DNA of 64,000 bases, from positions 1 to 64,000 of the forward strand of contig CAZALT010000001.1 in assembly GCA_964485515.1 (NCBI GenBank). Direction: 5' to 3'. Both the position numbers and the translations under genes were made by a program. Source of the stretch: CAZALT01 sp964485515. Its GTDB lineage: Bacteria; Actinomycetota; Acidimicrobiia; Acidimicrobiales; Acidimicrobilacustridaceae. This document shows, piece after piece, positions 16,723-25,500 of this stretch. The notes beneath the pieces were generated by a model. It was not told the DNA's origin, searched no databases, and saw nothing but the letters and a program-made list of their open reading frames with translations. The number at the start of each line of letters is the position of its first letter. Position 1 is the stretch's first letter.

Positions 16723-19062
16723 CTACTCGTACTTCTGGCCGATGGTCCTCAGCAGGTCCATGAGGTTCACCGGCGAGTCGGGCGCGTGCTCGCCGGGTTC
16801 GATGTGCACCTTGCGCAGCGTGCCTGTGTACGGGAACGTGCCGAAGCGCTCATAGATGTCCCACGACACCGGTGACCGCCGATCGAGGCCGACGTCGATG
16901 CCCTCGAACGGCGAGATGCCGTAGAGCAGAGGGACGGCCTCGAGGGTGCCGCGCGACTCGCCGTCGACGAGCAGTTCGACGGTCCAGGTACCGCCGCCCG
17001 GCGCCGTCATCGAGAGCGTGATCTCACTCGTACCCGCGGGCACCACTCCGCCCTCGAGGTGACGGATGTGGCCTCGGCCGTCGTTGTGCACGAACGTGAC
17101 CACGTCGTCGAGCATGTACAGGCCGTAGCCCGACCCCTGATCGCCGTGGGCCAACAGGTAGCCGCGATCACCCGTCCGGAAGTCGACCTCGGCACGGAAC
17201 GTGCAGCCACGGAACCAGATCAGCTGAACCGAGCGCCACCGCTCCAGCGTGGGCGTACCGGGCACGACGGTGATGGGCTCGCCGAACACCTCGGTCCACG
17301 GCGGACGCTGCACGTACTTCAGGCTGGAGCCCTCGTCGAGGGGATACACCTGCTTCTTCCAGGCGAGCTCCTCCCAGGCGTCGATCATCTCGCGCAGCTT
17401 GTCGGGGTTGTCGCGGGCGAGGTCGCGCAGCTCGGTCGGGTCCTCCAGCAGGTAGTACAGCTCCCACTCGTCATCGCCGAACGGCGTGAGCGGCTGGTGC
17501 AGCGTCACCGCCTGCCAGCCGTTTCGGTAGAAGCCGCGGTGGCCGATCATCTCGGTGTGGGTCTCGACGTGCTGCGGCGCGGCGTCGGGGTCGCGCCACA
17601 GCGGCAGCATCGAGGTGCCCACCAGCGGCTTGAGCGGCTTGCCGTGGAACTGGTCGGGGCGGGTGATGCCGATCATGTCGAGCAGGGTGGGGAACAGGTC
17701 GGTGATGTGCGCGTACTGGCGCCGCAGCTCGCCCTTGGCCGCGAGACCGGCAGGCCAGTGGATGACGGCCGGCACCGAGTGGCCCCCCTGGTGCGTGTTG
17801 ATCTTGTAGAGGCGGAACGGTGTGTTGCCCGCCATGGCCCAGCCGCGGGGGTAGTGCGGCGTGGTCTGCGGTCCGCCGATGAGGTCGAGCCGGGCGTGGT
17901 CGGCGTCGATGTCGTCGCCCTGGAGCAGGTGCACGTAGTACGCAGTCGTGCCGACCACCTCGCCTTCACGAGACGCGCCGTTGTCCGACGTGAACAGGAA
18001 CAGCGTGTTGTCGAGCTCGCCCAGCTCGTCGAGGGCGTCGACGAGGCGACCGACGTTCTGGTCGATGTTGTCGACCATCGCGGCGAACACCTCCATGTGC
18101 CGGGCGAACAGCTCCTTTTCGACGTCGGTCAGCTCGTCCCACGGCTGCACCTCGTTGTTGGCCTCGGTGTTGCGGGGCGCCAGCTCGGTGGTCTCGGGGG
18201 TGATGCCCAGCTCGACCTGGCGGCGGTAGCGCTCCTCGCGCAGCTTGTCCCAGCCGTCGCGGTAGCGGCCCTCGTAGCGCGCCATGTCGACGGCTTTGGC
18301 GTGCAGCGGCGCATGGACCGCGCCATGGGCCTGGTACAGGAAGAAGGGGCGCTTGGGGTTCGCCGCCTTCGTCTCGCGGATCATCGTGATGGCCCGCGTC
18401 GTGATGTCGTCGGTGAAGTAGTAGTCCTCGGGGTACTGGTCGACGTCGACCTGGTGGTTGTCCTCGACCAGCCGGTGGGGGTGGTGCAGGTTCGTGAACG
18501 CGTCGAGCACGCCGTAGTAGCGGTCGAACCCGCGCTGGACGGGCCACGAGGACTTGTCGCCCGCCGCGTTCTGCTCGGAGTCCTTCGTGAGGTGCCACTT
18601 GCCCACCATGAGCGTCGTGTAGCCGTTCGCTTGGAGCAGCTCGCCGATCGTGATCGCGTTGTGGGTGAGCTCCATGGCGTAGCCGGGGAAGCCGGCGTCG
18701 GAGTGCACGACGGTGCCGACGCCCGCGTCGTGCGGATCGAGGCCGGTGAGCAGCGCAGCGCGCGTCGGCGAGCACATGGGGGTGACGTGGAAGTTCGTCA
18801 TGCGCAGCCCGTCGGCGGCGAGCCGGTCCAGGTTGGGCGTGGCGATCTCCGAGCCGTAGCAGCCGATGTCGGCGTAGCCGAGGTCGTCGACCATGACCAC
18901 GACGACGTTGGGCGCCCCCTCCGGCGCCGTGGCCCGCGGTGGCCACCACCCCTCCGAGCCGGCGAACGTGCGCCCGACCTTGCCCCCGAAGCCCGAGTAG
19001 GGCGCGGTGGGGTCGTGCGGATCGGACACGAACGGACGCTTGTCACGGATCTCGTCAGCCAT
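16723..19062 (-). CDS. Arylsulfatase (AtsA-like)
   Basis: A 779-residue sulfatase, close in length to mycobacterial AtsA (787 residues). Metal-binding DDLGYADIGCYG lies near residue 60, followed by the formylglycine signature CSPTRAALLTG near residue 97 (Cys converted to formylglycine), and later SDNGASREGEVVG. No signal peptide is seen, so it is probably cytosolic. It hydrolyses sulfate esters, perhaps for sulfur scavenging. ATG 19062 has TAGTCA 6 nt upstream, a weak leaderless pattern. It lies 73 bp after the transglutaminase gene on the same strand. Confidence 0.95.
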   Translation of the reverse strand: MADEIRDKRPFVSDPHDPTAPYSGFGGKVGRTFAGSEGWWPPRATAPEGAPNVVVVMVDDLGYADIGCYGSEIATPNLDRLAADGLRMTNFHVTPMCSPTRAALLTGLDPHDAGVGTVVHSDAGFPGYAMELTHNAITIGELLQANGYTTLMVGKWHLTKDSEQNAAGDKSSWPVQRGFDRYYGVLDAFTNLHHPHRLVEDNHQVDVDQYPEDYYFTDDITTRAITMIRETKAANPKRPFFLYQAHGAVHAPLHAKAVDMARYEGRYRDGWDKLREERYRRQVELGITPETTELAPRNTEANNEVQPWDELTDVEKELFARHMEVFAAMVDNIDQNVGRLVDALDELGELDNTLFLFTSDNGASREGEVVGTTAYYVHLLQGDDIDADHARLDLIGGPQTTPHYPRGWAMAGNTPFRLYKINTHQGGHSVPAVIHWPAGLAAKGELRRQYAHITDLFPTLLDMIGITRPDQFHGKPLKPLVGTSMLPLWRDPDAAPQHVETHTEMIGHRGFYRNGWQAVTLHQPLTPFGDDEWELYYLLEDPTELRDLARDNPDKLREMIDAWEELAWKKQVYPLDEGSSLKYVQRPPWTEVFGEPITVVPGTPTLERWRSVQLIWFRGCTFRAEVDFRTGDRGYLLAHGDQGSGYGLYMLDDVVTFVHNDGRGHIRHLEGGVVPAGTSEITLSMTAPGGGTWTVELLVDGESRGTLEAVPLLYGISPFEGIDVGLDRRSPVSWDIYERFGTFPYTGTLRKVHIEPGEHAPDSPVNLMDLLRTIGQKYE

Positions 19063-19135
19063 GCCCTCTGACTACCACGATCGCTCCAAGGTCCCCGTGC
19101 CGTCCACCACCAGGAGCCGTGCCGGGGTGGGACCG

Positions 19136-20023
19136 TCAGGCCGGAAGTCGCTCCACATCCACGGACACCGTCAGCTCGTGCTCGTGGGAAGCGGTGTAGA
19201 CGACACCCTTCAGGGGCGTGACGTCGGCGTAGTCGCGGCCCCATGCTGCGGTGATGTGGCGCCCCCGGGGGAGCACGTCGTTGGTCGGGTCGAGATCCAC
19301 CCACCCGTGGTCGGGTACGTACACGGCGAACCAGGCGTGAGACGCGTCAGCCCCCACCAGCCGCTCGACACCCGGAGGGGGATCGGTCTCGAGGTACCCG
19401 CTCACGTACCGGGCGGGAAGGCCCATGGCCCGAAGGCACCCGACGGCGAGATGGGCGAAGTCCTGGCACACGCCGCGACGGCTCTCGAGGATCTCACCGA
19501 CGCTGGTCGAGATCGACGTGGTGCCTGGCGAGTAGGTGAAGTCGGCGTGGATGCGGTGGTTGAGGTCGATCGCCGCATCGAGCAGATGTCGGGTCGGCGC
19601 GAACGACGGTGCGGCGTAGGCGGCGAGCGCCGTGCCGGTCGCGACCAGCGGCGAGGCAAGACGGAACTGGCGGGCGTCGAGATCGGCCTCGAGCGTCGAC
19701 GAATCGAGGCGCGCCACGGCCTGCTCCCAAGAACCGCCCCCGGTGAGGTCGAGCTGGAGCTCGGTCCGGACCACCTCGACCTCGTGGACGGCGGTGACCG
19801 TCAGCTCGGTGTGGGGCTCCTCGACGTTGAAGTAGGTGGTGGCGTTGCCGAAGTAGTCGGTGCGCTCGGACCGGTCGAGCGGTCGGGGCGACACGTCGAT
19901 GCCCGGAGCGGCGACGCTCTGCTGGTGGTCCAGCTGGCGTGGCACGAGGCGGGCCTCGCCGTAGCTGTTGGCGACCGGGGCGTCGTAGCGGTACTCGTTG
20001 CGATGCGTGATCCTGTACCTCAT
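19136..20023 (-). CDS. Transglutaminase-like protease of the amidoligase system
   Basis: A 295-residue protein with an N-terminal beta-rich domain (MRYRITHRNEYRYDAPVANS) and a C-terminal transglutaminase-like fold. The catalytic triad is visible: Cys in RRGVCQDFAHL, His in ASHAWFAVYV, Asp in WVDLDPTND. In this gene neighbourhood (ATP-grasp plus alpha-E) such proteins are predicted to cleave or transfer amide bonds made by the ATP-grasp partner. ATG 20023 overlaps the upstream stop (ATGA), so it is the last coupled gene of the operon. Confidence 0.93.
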   Translation of the reverse strand: MRYRITHRNEYRYDAPVANSYGEARLVPRQLDHQQSVAAPGIDVSPRPLDRSERTDYFGNATTYFNVEEPHTELTVTAVHEVEVVRTELQLDLTGGGSWEQAVARLDSSTLEADLDARQFRLASPLVATGTALAAYAAPSFAPTRHLLDAAIDLNHRIHADFTYSPGTTSISTSVGEILESRRGVCQDFAHLAVGCLRAMGLPARYVSGYLETDPPPGVERLVGADASHAWFAVYVPDHGWVDLDPTNDVLPRGRHITAAWGRDYADVTPLKGVVYTASHEHELTVSVDVERLPA

Positions 20024-22728
20024 CGCATGACCTCGCCCCACAGGTCGCGGTCCATGAGGCCGATGTCCATCGACTGCGATTCGGGGAGGTGGGTGAAGTG
20101 CGTCGTCTCGATGGTGCGCCCGAGCTGGACGAGCTGGCCGGTCAGGTCGTCGAGGAAGGCGGCCAGCTCGGGTCGCCCCGGTTCGTCGCCGACACCGGCA
20201 CCGGGGCTCGCCTTGGACACCGCGGTGGTGTCGAGCACCCGCACGGTCGTCGCCAGCTGGAGCGCGAGTCGCTGCTCGTTCGTGAAGCGAGGCGTCCCGG
20301 CGTGGGGGAGCGCCGTCATCTCACGTTCGAGGAGGTCGAGCTGGTGCAGGATCGACCGCGGGTTGTCGCTGTCGAGCAGGAGCAGGTCGAGCAGCGTCTC
20401 CACCTGGGCGTGCGAGCGGTACCGGCGGCGGTAGGTCAAGATGCTCTCGGCCGCCACGAGCAGCGACTCGAGGATGAGGCTCTCCGCCGCGGTGCTCCGC
20501 ACGGTGATGAGCGTCGAGCGCACCATGGTGGCCACCGACATCGCCCGTTCGAGGCGTCGGCCGGCGTCCATGAACGCCCAACCCGGATCGCGCACCATGC
20601 TCTCGGTGGCGAGCCCGGCGAAGGCGAGCAGACCGCGCATGGTCGACGACAGCGCATCTTGGGCGATGTTGCGCTGGTCGTCCTCGTCGAGGCCCCGGGC
20701 CCGCGCCTGGAGAGGTGCGAGCGCCTGGTCGAGGTCGGCGAGCGCGAGCCACGTGTCGCCCGAGAGCTGGTCGCGGGCCGCGGTGGCGGCGTCGAGCATC
20801 CCTCGGATGGAGTAGGCCAGCGAACCGGGGAGATCGGGATCGCTGAGGATCGAGAAGATCGCGTCGCCGGGGTCGTCCACCAGGGCCCCGTCGCCGTCGG
20901 CGCTGAAGGCGTGCGTCGTGCCGGTGAGCTCGGCGAGCATCACGAGGAGGTCGCGCAGCGCTCTCGCCCCGGCCGGGCTCGAGCCGGTCTGGAAGTCGTT
21001 GCGTCGATCGAGGATGACGCGGATCACCCGCGCCGCGGACTCGGCCCGCTCGGCGTACCGTCCGAGCCAGAAGAGGTTCTCGGCGGTGCGCGACGGCAGC
21101 ACACCGGCCGGGTCCGCCGCCTCGACCGGCCCGCGGTGCAGCCAGAACGACGACTGCACCTCGGGTTCGGAGGCCAGGACCCAGGTGTCCTTGCTGATGG
21201 CGCCACCCTGGTTGGAGACGATCTTGTCGCCTTCGACCGGCGCGACCCGGGTGAGGCCGCCGGGCATGACGAGGTACGACTCGTCGTGGGCGACGGCGAA
21301 CGTGCGCAGCACGGCGTGCCGCGGGGTGAGCGTCGTGCCCGTCAGGGTCGGCACCGTGGAGAACTCGAGCATCTCCTGGCCGACGAAGGCGTGCGGAGCC
21401 GACTCGATGCGAGCGCGTAGGTCGTCGAGCTCGACCGAGGAGAGCGACGGCCCGACGATCGTGTTGCGGCCTTGCTTGCGGGCGATGGGCTTGACCAGGA
21501 GCTGGTCGAGGTTGGCAAGCACGTGACTCCGATGGTCGGGCAGTCCGCACCACCACGTCGGTGGCGACGGCAGTGCGAGCTCGTGGCCGAGGAGGTGCTC
21601 GGCGACGGCGGGCAGGAACGGTGCGAGCCCCGGGTTCTCGATCACGCTGCTGCCTATGGGGTTGACGACGCGCACCGTGCCCCGCCGACAGGCCTCCAGC
21701 AGGCCGGGCACGCCGAGCCGGGAGTCGGACTTGAGCTCCAGGGGATCGCAGTACCAGCTGTCGACCCGTCGGATCACCACATCGACGCGCTCGAGCCCGC
21801 TCAGCGAGCGCAGCCACACGAAGCCGTCGCGGACGGTGAGGTCGCGGGCCTCCACGAGGGTGTAGCCGAGCTGGGTCGACAGGTAGGCGTGCTCGAAGTA
21901 CGTCTCGTTCAGGGGCCCCGGCGTGAGGATGACGACGCGCGGGTCGTCGACGCCCTCGGGTGCCGCGGCGGTGAGCGCCGAGCGGAGCGCCCGGAAGAAG
22001 GGGGCCAGCCGGTGCACCTGGGCGTCGCGGTACAGGCTGGGGAACACGCGGGAGATGACGGAGCGGTTCTCGAGGGCGTAGCCGGCGCCCGAGGGGGCCT
22101 GGGCGAGGTCGGCCACCGCCCACAGGTCGCCGTTGACGCCGCGGGCGAGATCGACGCCGTAGAGGAACAGGGGCGATCGGCCCTGGTCGACCTGGTCGGC
22201 GGCGCGCAGGAAGCCCCGGTGGCCGACCACGAGCTCGGGCGGGATCAGTCCCCGCCGGACGAGGTCGCGCCGCCCGTAGAGGTCGGTGAGCACCAGGTTG
22301 AGCAGCTCGGCACGCTCGATGACGTCGGCCTCGATGCCGGCCCACTGGTTGCTGCCGAGCAGCATGGGTACGGGGTCGAGCCTCCAGGACCGGCCGTCCC
22401 GGGTGAGCTCCGCGGTGACGGCGCCCGATGGTCCCGCTCCGCCCGACGGTCCCGCTCCGCCCGATGGCCCCGCTCCGCCCGATGGCCCCCCTCCGGTCGG
22501 CTCGAGCGTCGCCGCGTCGTAGACGGTGTAGGTGACGCCGTCGGTGGCGAGCAGTCGCCGCACCTCGTTGCGGCGCCGCCCGAGCTCGGCGCCGCCCAGC
22601 GAGTTGAGCGAGCTGACCATCGTGCGCCAGTGGTCACGAACCAGACCGTCGCTGCCGAGCAGCTCGTCGAAGGTGTCGTCGGGCGGGGCGTACTCCGCGA
22701 GCAGGTCGGTCGCCGTGACCTGACTCAT
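20020..22728 (-). CDS. Circularly permuted ATP-grasp / alpha-E fusion protein
   Basis: A 902-residue fusion. Residues 1 to about 520 form a circularly permuted ATP-grasp domain (COG2308 type): LENRSVISRVFPSLYRD, VVILTPGPLNETYFEHAYL, LLVKPIARKQGRNTIVGP, VSNQGGAISKDTWVL. Residues from about 545 form the helical alpha-E domain (COG2307 type), beginning LPSRTAENLFWLGRYAERAES. ATP-grasp enzymes make amide bonds through acyl-phosphates; the substrate is unknown. A 24-residue Gly/Pro/Ser linker (about 79-102) is encoded by an 18-bp tandem repeat. It overlaps the transglutaminase gene by 4 bp. Confidence 0.93.
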   Translation of the reverse strand: MSQVTATDLLAEYAPPDDTFDELLGSDGLVRDHWRTMVSSLNSLGGAELGRRRNEVRRLLATDGVTYTVYDAATLEPTGGGPSGGAGPSGGAGPSGGAGPSGAVTAELTRDGRSWRLDPVPMLLGSNQWAGIEADVIERAELLNLVLTDLYGRRDLVRRGLIPPELVVGHRGFLRAADQVDQGRSPLFLYGVDLARGVNGDLWAVADLAQAPSGAGYALENRSVISRVFPSLYRDAQVHRLAPFFRALRSALTAAAPEGVDDPRVVILTPGPLNETYFEHAYLSTQLGYTLVEARDLTVRDGFVWLRSLSGLERVDVVIRRVDSWYCDPLELKSDSRLGVPGLLEACRRGTVRVVNPIGSSVIENPGLAPFLPAVAEHLLGHELALPSPPTWWCGLPDHRSHVLANLDQLLVKPIARKQGRNTIVGPSLSSVELDDLRARIESAPHAFVGQEMLEFSTVPTLTGTTLTPRHAVLRTFAVAHDESYLVMPGGLTRVAPVEGDKIVSNQGGAISKDTWVLASEPEVQSSFWLHRGPVEAADPAGVLPSRTAENLFWLGRYAERAESAARVIRVILDRRNDFQTGSSPAGARALRDLLVMLAELTGTTHAFSADGDGALVDDPGDAIFSILSDPDLPGSLAYSIRGMLDAATAARDQLSGDTWLALADLDQALAPLQARARGLDEDDQRNIAQDALSSTMRGLLAFAGLATESMVRDPGWAFMDAGRRLERAMSVATMVRSTLITVRSTAAESLILESLLVAAESILTYRRRYRSHAQVETLLDLLLLDSDNPRSILHQLDLLEREMTALPHAGTPRFTNEQRLALQLATTVRVLDTTAVSKASPGAGVGDEPGRPELAAFLDDLTGQLVQLGRTIETTHFTHLPESQSMDIGLMDRDLWGEVMR
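22423..22494. repeat. 18-bp in-frame tandem repeat, 4 copies
   Basis: Units close to GCCCGATGGTCCCGCTCC start at 22423, 22441, 22459 and 22477. On the coding (minus) strand each adds six residues of a GPSGGA pattern to the ATP-grasp fusion protein. Confidence 0.95.
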
Positions 22729-22761
22729 GGCGCGACCTGGATCATGTCGGCGGTTCCTCGA

Positions 22762-23727
22762 TCACGCGGATGCCAGGTGGGGTCGGTCGTCGCTCACGTC
22801 GGGGCGGAAGTAGCCGGCCTCGACGGCGGCGTGGATGGCCGACAGGTCGCCCTGGACGCTGTCGACGAAGTCGTGCAGGCCGTCCCACGCCAGGCTCCGG
22901 ACCTTCGCGGCGTCGACGTGCTCGCGCGCCAGCGTGCTCGCAGCGATGGAGCCCTCGCTGTGTCCGAGGCGGTGCAGGCACCGGTTGATCTCGGCGAGGC
23001 AGTGGCTGATCGACCGCGGGAAGTCGGGATCCTGGAGGAGGAAGCGAAGCGCTTCTGGGCCTTGCACGCGACTCTGCACCTTGCGACGGTACATCTGATA
23101 GCCGGACAACGAACGAAGCACGCCGAGCCAGGTGACCTCGGTGAGAGGACCGAGGTGGTTGCCGAGGTGCATCAGGTAGCCGGCGCGCACGTCGAGGACG
23201 CGGCTGGTCATGTCGGCCCGCTCGAGGAGGCGGCCGATGCTCAAGAAGTCGTAGGCCTCGTCGTGGCTCATCGTTCCGGCGAGCAGGCCGCTGAGGCGCT
23301 GGAGATCGCCGACGACGCGATCCATCCACTGCGTGCGTCCCCATCGCACCAGGGTGTCACCGCACGAGTCGGTGGCCTGGAGGTAGGTGTTGTTGATGAC
23401 CTCCCAGGCTTCGCGGGGGAACACCGCCCGCGCCCGGCGGACGTTCTCGCGGCCCTGGGCCAGCGAGGCGAGCACCGAACCGGGGTTCGCCGCGTGGTAG
23501 GTGAGGAACCCGCAGACGTTCTCCTCGTTGACCTCGCCGAGGAAGGCCACGTCGTAGTCCTCCCGGCAGTCGTTGAGCGCGAGGAGCGGCTCCCAGGTGA
23601 GACCCGCTGACTTGGGGAGGTCGAGGTAGAGGTCGGTGTGGACGCGCACGATACGTGCCGTGGTCTCGGCTCGCTCGAGGTAGCGACCGGCCCAGTACAT
23701 GGTCTCGGCTATTCGGGACAGCAACAT
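22762..23727 (-). CDS. Stand-alone alpha-E domain protein
   Basis: A 321-residue all-helical protein of the alpha-E (COG2307/DUF403) family. It starts MLLSRIAETMYWAGRYLERAETTARI, the same signature that opens the C-terminal half of the fusion protein next to it, with a repeat of the pattern at DFLSIGRLLERADMTSRVLDVRAG. Its biochemical role is unknown; it always travels with circularly permuted ATP-grasp genes. ATG 23727 has AAAGGAG upstream. It lies 33 bp before the fusion gene and 68 bp after the stand-alone ATP-grasp gene. Confidence 0.93.
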   Translation of the reverse strand: MLLSRIAETMYWAGRYLERAETTARIVRVHTDLYLDLPKSAGLTWEPLLALNDCREDYDVAFLGEVNEENVCGFLTYHAANPGSVLASLAQGRENVRRARAVFPREAWEVINNTYLQATDSCGDTLVRWGRTQWMDRVVGDLQRLSGLLAGTMSHDEAYDFLSIGRLLERADMTSRVLDVRAGYLMHLGNHLGPLTEVTWLGVLRSLSGYQMYRRKVQSRVQGPEALRFLLQDPDFPRSISHCLAEINRCLHRLGHSEGSIAASTLAREHVDAAKVRSLAWDGLHDFVDSVQGDLSAIHAAVEAGYFRPDVSDDRPHLASA

Positions 23728-23795
23728 GTGGCGCTCCTTTCCGGACCACGCGGACGTAGGCCCTGCACCGCCGGACGCGGTTCCGCCGGCGTCGG

Positions 23796-25235
23796 TCAGA
23801 CCGTCGGATCGATGATCCATGTGTCCTTGCTCCCTCCGCCTTGTGAGCTGTTGACCACCAGGGATCCCTCGCGCAACGCGACCCGGGTGAGCCCGCCTTG
23901 GGTGACGTAGCTCGTCTCGCCCGACAGGATGAACGGTCGGAGGTCCAGGTGCCGAGGGGCAAGTTCGCCGTCGCACAACGTCGGTGCGGTCGACAGCTGC
24001 AAGGTGGGTTGCGCGACGTAGTTGGCCGGGTCGGCCAGAACCCGGTGGCGGCACGCCTCGGTCTCGTCGGCCGAGGCGTGTGGTCCGACGAAGATGCCGT
24101 AACCACCAGATTCGTTCGCCGGCTTCACGACCATCTCGTCGAGGTGCTCGAGGACGTAGGCGCGATCGTCATCCTCGTAGCAGATGTAGGTGGGAACGTT
24201 CGCGACGATCGGCTCTTCGGCGAGGTAGTAGCGGATGATGTCGGGAACATAGGCGTACACGACCTTGTCGTCGGCCATGCCTGCGCCCGGAGCGTTGGCG
24301 ATCGAGACCTTGCCGGCCCGCCACGCCCGCATGAGGCCTGGCACGCCGAGCGCGGAGTCGGGCCGGAACGCCTCAGGGTCGAGGAACAGGTCGTCGATGC
24401 GCCGATAGATCACATCGACCCGGGCGAGACCGTCGATGGTCCGCATGAAGACGACGTCGTCATCGTCGACGACGAGGTCGGAGCCCTCGACGAGCTCAAC
24501 ACCCATCTGCTGGGCGAGGAAGGCGTGCTCGAAGTACGCCGAGTTGTAGATGCCCGGCGTCAGGACCACGACGCGGGGGAACTCACCCGGTCGGGGGGTG
24601 AGCGACGCGAGGAGATCGAACAACCGGTGGGGGTAGGCGTCGACGGGCAGGATGTCGAGGTCGCGGAACAGCTCGGGGAACACGCGCTTGGTCACGAGGC
24701 GGTTCTCGAGCATGTACGAGACGCCGGAGGGGACCCGCAGGTTGTCCTCCAGGACGTAGAAGGTCCCGTCGTCGTCGCGGACCAGGTCGCTGCCGGAGAT
24801 GTGCGCCCACACGCCGAGCGCCGGATCGATGCCCTCGCACTCCGAGCGGTAGTTGACCGACCGCTCGATGAGCTCCGCCGGGAAGACGCCGTCGGCGACG
24901 ATCTTCTGCTCGCCATAGATGTCGCCGATGAACAGGTTGAGGGCGGTCAACCGCTGCTCGAGGCCCCGCGAGATCTTGTTCCACTCGGCCAGCGGGATCA
25001 CCCGTGGCAGGACGTCGAACGGCCAGGCGCGGTCGATGTTGGTGCCGTCCTCGTAGACGGTGAAGGTGACGCCCATCGCCCGGATGGCGACCTCGGCCGC
25101 GGCCTGGCGGTCGCGGAGATCGTCGATCGTGAGGTCGGCGAGGAACCGGGCCACCCCGGCGAAGTGGTCGCGCGGCCCTCCGTCGACGATCGATTCGTCG
25201 TGGAACCCGTCAGAGCGGTAGTTGGTCCAGTGCAT
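23796..25235 (-). CDS. Stand-alone circularly permuted ATP-grasp protein
   Basis: A 479-residue COG2308-type protein. Visible blocks: MGVTFTVYEDGTNIDRAWPFDV, LENRLVTKRVFPELF, VVVLTPGIYNSAYFEHAFLAQQMG, VVKPANESGGYGIFVGP (nucleotide-binding Lys and Gly loop), and VVNSSQGGGSKDTWIIDP at the C-terminus. It is predicted to ligate carboxyl and amine groups using ATP. It is the first gene of the operon. ATG 25235 is chosen because it aligns with family N-termini; an upstream start would add a poorly conserved extension. Confidence 0.92.
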   Translation of the reverse strand: MHWTNYRSDGFHDESIVDGGPRDHFAGVARFLADLTIDDLRDRQAAAEVAIRAMGVTFTVYEDGTNIDRAWPFDVLPRVIPLAEWNKISRGLEQRLTALNLFIGDIYGEQKIVADGVFPAELIERSVNYRSECEGIDPALGVWAHISGSDLVRDDDGTFYVLEDNLRVPSGVSYMLENRLVTKRVFPELFRDLDILPVDAYPHRLFDLLASLTPRPGEFPRVVVLTPGIYNSAYFEHAFLAQQMGVELVEGSDLVVDDDDVVFMRTIDGLARVDVIYRRIDDLFLDPEAFRPDSALGVPGLMRAWRAGKVSIANAPGAGMADDKVVYAYVPDIIRYYLAEEPIVANVPTYICYEDDDRAYVLEHLDEMVVKPANESGGYGIFVGPHASADETEACRHRVLADPANYVAQPTLQLSTAPTLCDGELAPRHLDLRPFILSGETSYVTQGGLTRVALREGSLVVNSSQGGGSKDTWIIDPTV

Positions 25236-25500
25236 CTCGGTGTCGCTTGCAGGTGAGGGTCGCCGAGGCGGCTGTCGGGTGTCGGGTATCAGGTGTGGCC
25301 GTGGGTCGAGCGACCCGCTAGATGTTGTAGATCGGTCCTGATTCAGCGCAGTATCGCCTACGTGTCGGATATGTGAACTGACGAGGCGCGGCTCGGGCGC
25401 GATTCGCCGTCGATGGCACCGAGAGTTCATGCAGCGTCCACGGATTCGACATCGCGGTGCCGCTGGACGCGCAGCCTAGGTCGGTAGGGTTGCTCCCGAC
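25236..25500. other. 265-bp divergent promoter region
   Basis: It separates the amidoligase operon and the cyclase gene. A TAGGGT box (25485-25490) lies 10 nt before the cyclase ATG. On the minus strand TACTGC-like sequence near 25360 could serve the operon. I see no gene. Confidence 0.5.

Noticed and set aside
17059..19071. A 670-codon plus-strand frame over the arylsulfatase
   Set aside because: The minus strand carries the CSPTR sulfatase signature. The plus frame is Val/Arg-rich with no motif.
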